DNA of 64,000 nt from Chromatiaceae bacterium. GTDB taxonomy: Bacteria; Pseudomonadota; Gammaproteobacteria; Chromatiales; Chromatiaceae. The notes below the pieces were generated by a model. The model searched no databases. It had not been told where the DNA came from and saw only the letters and a program-made list of their open reading frames with translations. Below, one piece after another: positions 63,625-64,000 of the stretch (within the stretch, counting starts at the first letter, position 1; the number at the start of each line of letters is the position of its first letter). The stretch lies in the NCBI GenBank assembly GCA_024235175.1, contig JACKMX010000004.1:558001-622000 (forward strand), given 5' to 3'. The translations under genes and the position numbers were made by a program.

Positions 63625-64000
63625 ATGGGCAAAATCGCCAGAAGTCTTCGCATCGGCGAAAAAATCGGCTTTGGCTTCGGACTGGTAGGTGCGATTTTTT
63701 TAATTGTGATCTGGCAATATCACAACACGCTGCAGCGGTCGCTGGAAGACTATCGGGCACTGCAAAATATCCATGTTGCCAAGAAAGTGGAGATGCTGAA
63801 AATCGAGAGCAGCATGCGCGAAACGCGCCGCGCAGAAAAGGAGTTTCTTCTCTACCGGAAGGAAGACGCCTCCAGGGAGGTGGAAAGAGAGCTGCAGCAG
63901 GCTTTGCTGACGACCGCCAACCTCGGCCAGATCGGCCCGGAGTCCGCACCGGTCGCAGAAAGGATCAGAACACTGATCCAGATCTACAGAGAAATGTTCC
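63625..64000 (+). CDS. Methyl-accepting chemotaxis protein, N-terminal part
   Basis: About 125 codons run off the right edge. The start is MGKIARSLRIGEKIGFGFGLVGAIFLIVIWQYHNTLQ, a typical receptor N-terminal membrane helix, followed by predicted periplasmic helices (HVAKKVEMLKIESSMRETRRAEKEFLLYRKEDASREVERELQQAL), a helical-bundle-type sensor. HAMP and signalling domains would lie beyond the window, so the call rests on the N-terminal pattern only. Confidence 0.7.
   Translation, partial: MGKIARSLRIGEKIGFGFGLVGAIFLIVIWQYHNTLQRSLEDYRALQNIHVAKKVEMLKIESSMRETRRAEKEFLLYRKEDASREVERELQQALLTTANLGQIGPESAPVAERIRTLIQIYREMF

Noticed and set aside
1..64000. CRISPR array, tRNA, rRNA or integrase-bounded island
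   Set aside because: No regularly spaced repeats, tRNA cloverleaf signature, rRNA segment or complete integrase/transposase gene was recognised on either strand.

Overview
The window looks like a stretch of chromosome from a gammaproteobacterium with a respiratory, chemotactic and surface-attached lifestyle. The gene set (periplasmic molybdenum formate dehydrogenase, several chemoreceptors, SulP transporter, Anbu cluster, YceH, CbpA/CbpM, TrxC, MobB) and the moderately high GC would fit a Chromatiales or Sedimenticola/Thiodiazotropha-like sulfur oxidiser, but that placement is inference. No rRNA, tRNA, CRISPR array or complete insertion sequence was recognised. Both window edges cut genes: a ParB-like protein on the left and a chemoreceptor on the right.

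Layout. 1-9.4 kb holds mostly single genes: ParB-like, DUF302, a divergent PII-like protein, YceH, an AarF/ABC1 kinase-like protein, an alpha/beta hydrolase, a GNAT protein, and an isoaspartyl peptidase paired with an unassigned ATP-grasp ligase. A SulP anion transporter follows at 9.7-11.4 kb. The Anbu locus lies at 11.5-18.2 kb (alpha-E protein, circularly permuted ATP-grasp, very large transglutaminase, and divergently the Anbu proteasome-like peptidase). The 19-28.5 kb region is the most unusual part: a membrane HEAT/TPR protein, a 1267-residue TIR - STAND NTPase - TM - WD40 protein starting at TTG, an exported beta-rich protein, a glycine-zipper lipoprotein, a MotA/MotB-like stator pair without flagellar genes, and a PilZ protein. 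From 28.7 to 34.5 kb are housekeeping and stress genes (YbaK-like, exported PIMT, membrane spermidine-synthase-like protein, TrxC, CbpM/CbpA). Two chemoreceptors flank a PhnD-like binding protein at 34.6-39.5 kb.

From 39.6 to 52.7 kb is a formate dehydrogenase supercluster. One minus-strand run encodes DUF3305, a DUF3306 + ferredoxin fusion, a TorD-type chaperone, a small Tat peptide, the three FDH subunits, and then a NarI/DsrM-like cytochrome b plus a DsrK/HdrD-like Fe-S protein. On the plus strand, beyond an intergenic region, lie a molybdate-binding-type regulator and an HTH-fused 2Fe-2S reductase. MobB at 56.9 kb fits the need for molybdopterin guanine dinucleotide. The rest holds a chemoreceptor with a C-terminal sensor, an NtrC-type regulator lacking its phospho-acceptor Asp, a class II amidotransferase, an S8 peptidase with a C-terminal sorting signal, an ACP-acyl ligase-PlsC fusion and the truncated chemoreceptor.

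Non-coding structure is prominent: a MITE-like element with terminal inverted repeats and possible target duplication (52.8-53.1 kb), three consecutive hairpins (57.55-57.67 kb), a REP-like palindrome that supplies the stop codon of its upstream gene (32.5 kb), a long palindrome at 19.05 kb and an 18-bp perfect dyad before the MotA-like gene. The best candidate for an undescribed system is the TIR-STAND-WD40 protein with its envelope-associated neighbours. The charge pattern around its single membrane segment suggests the WD40 part faces the periplasm.
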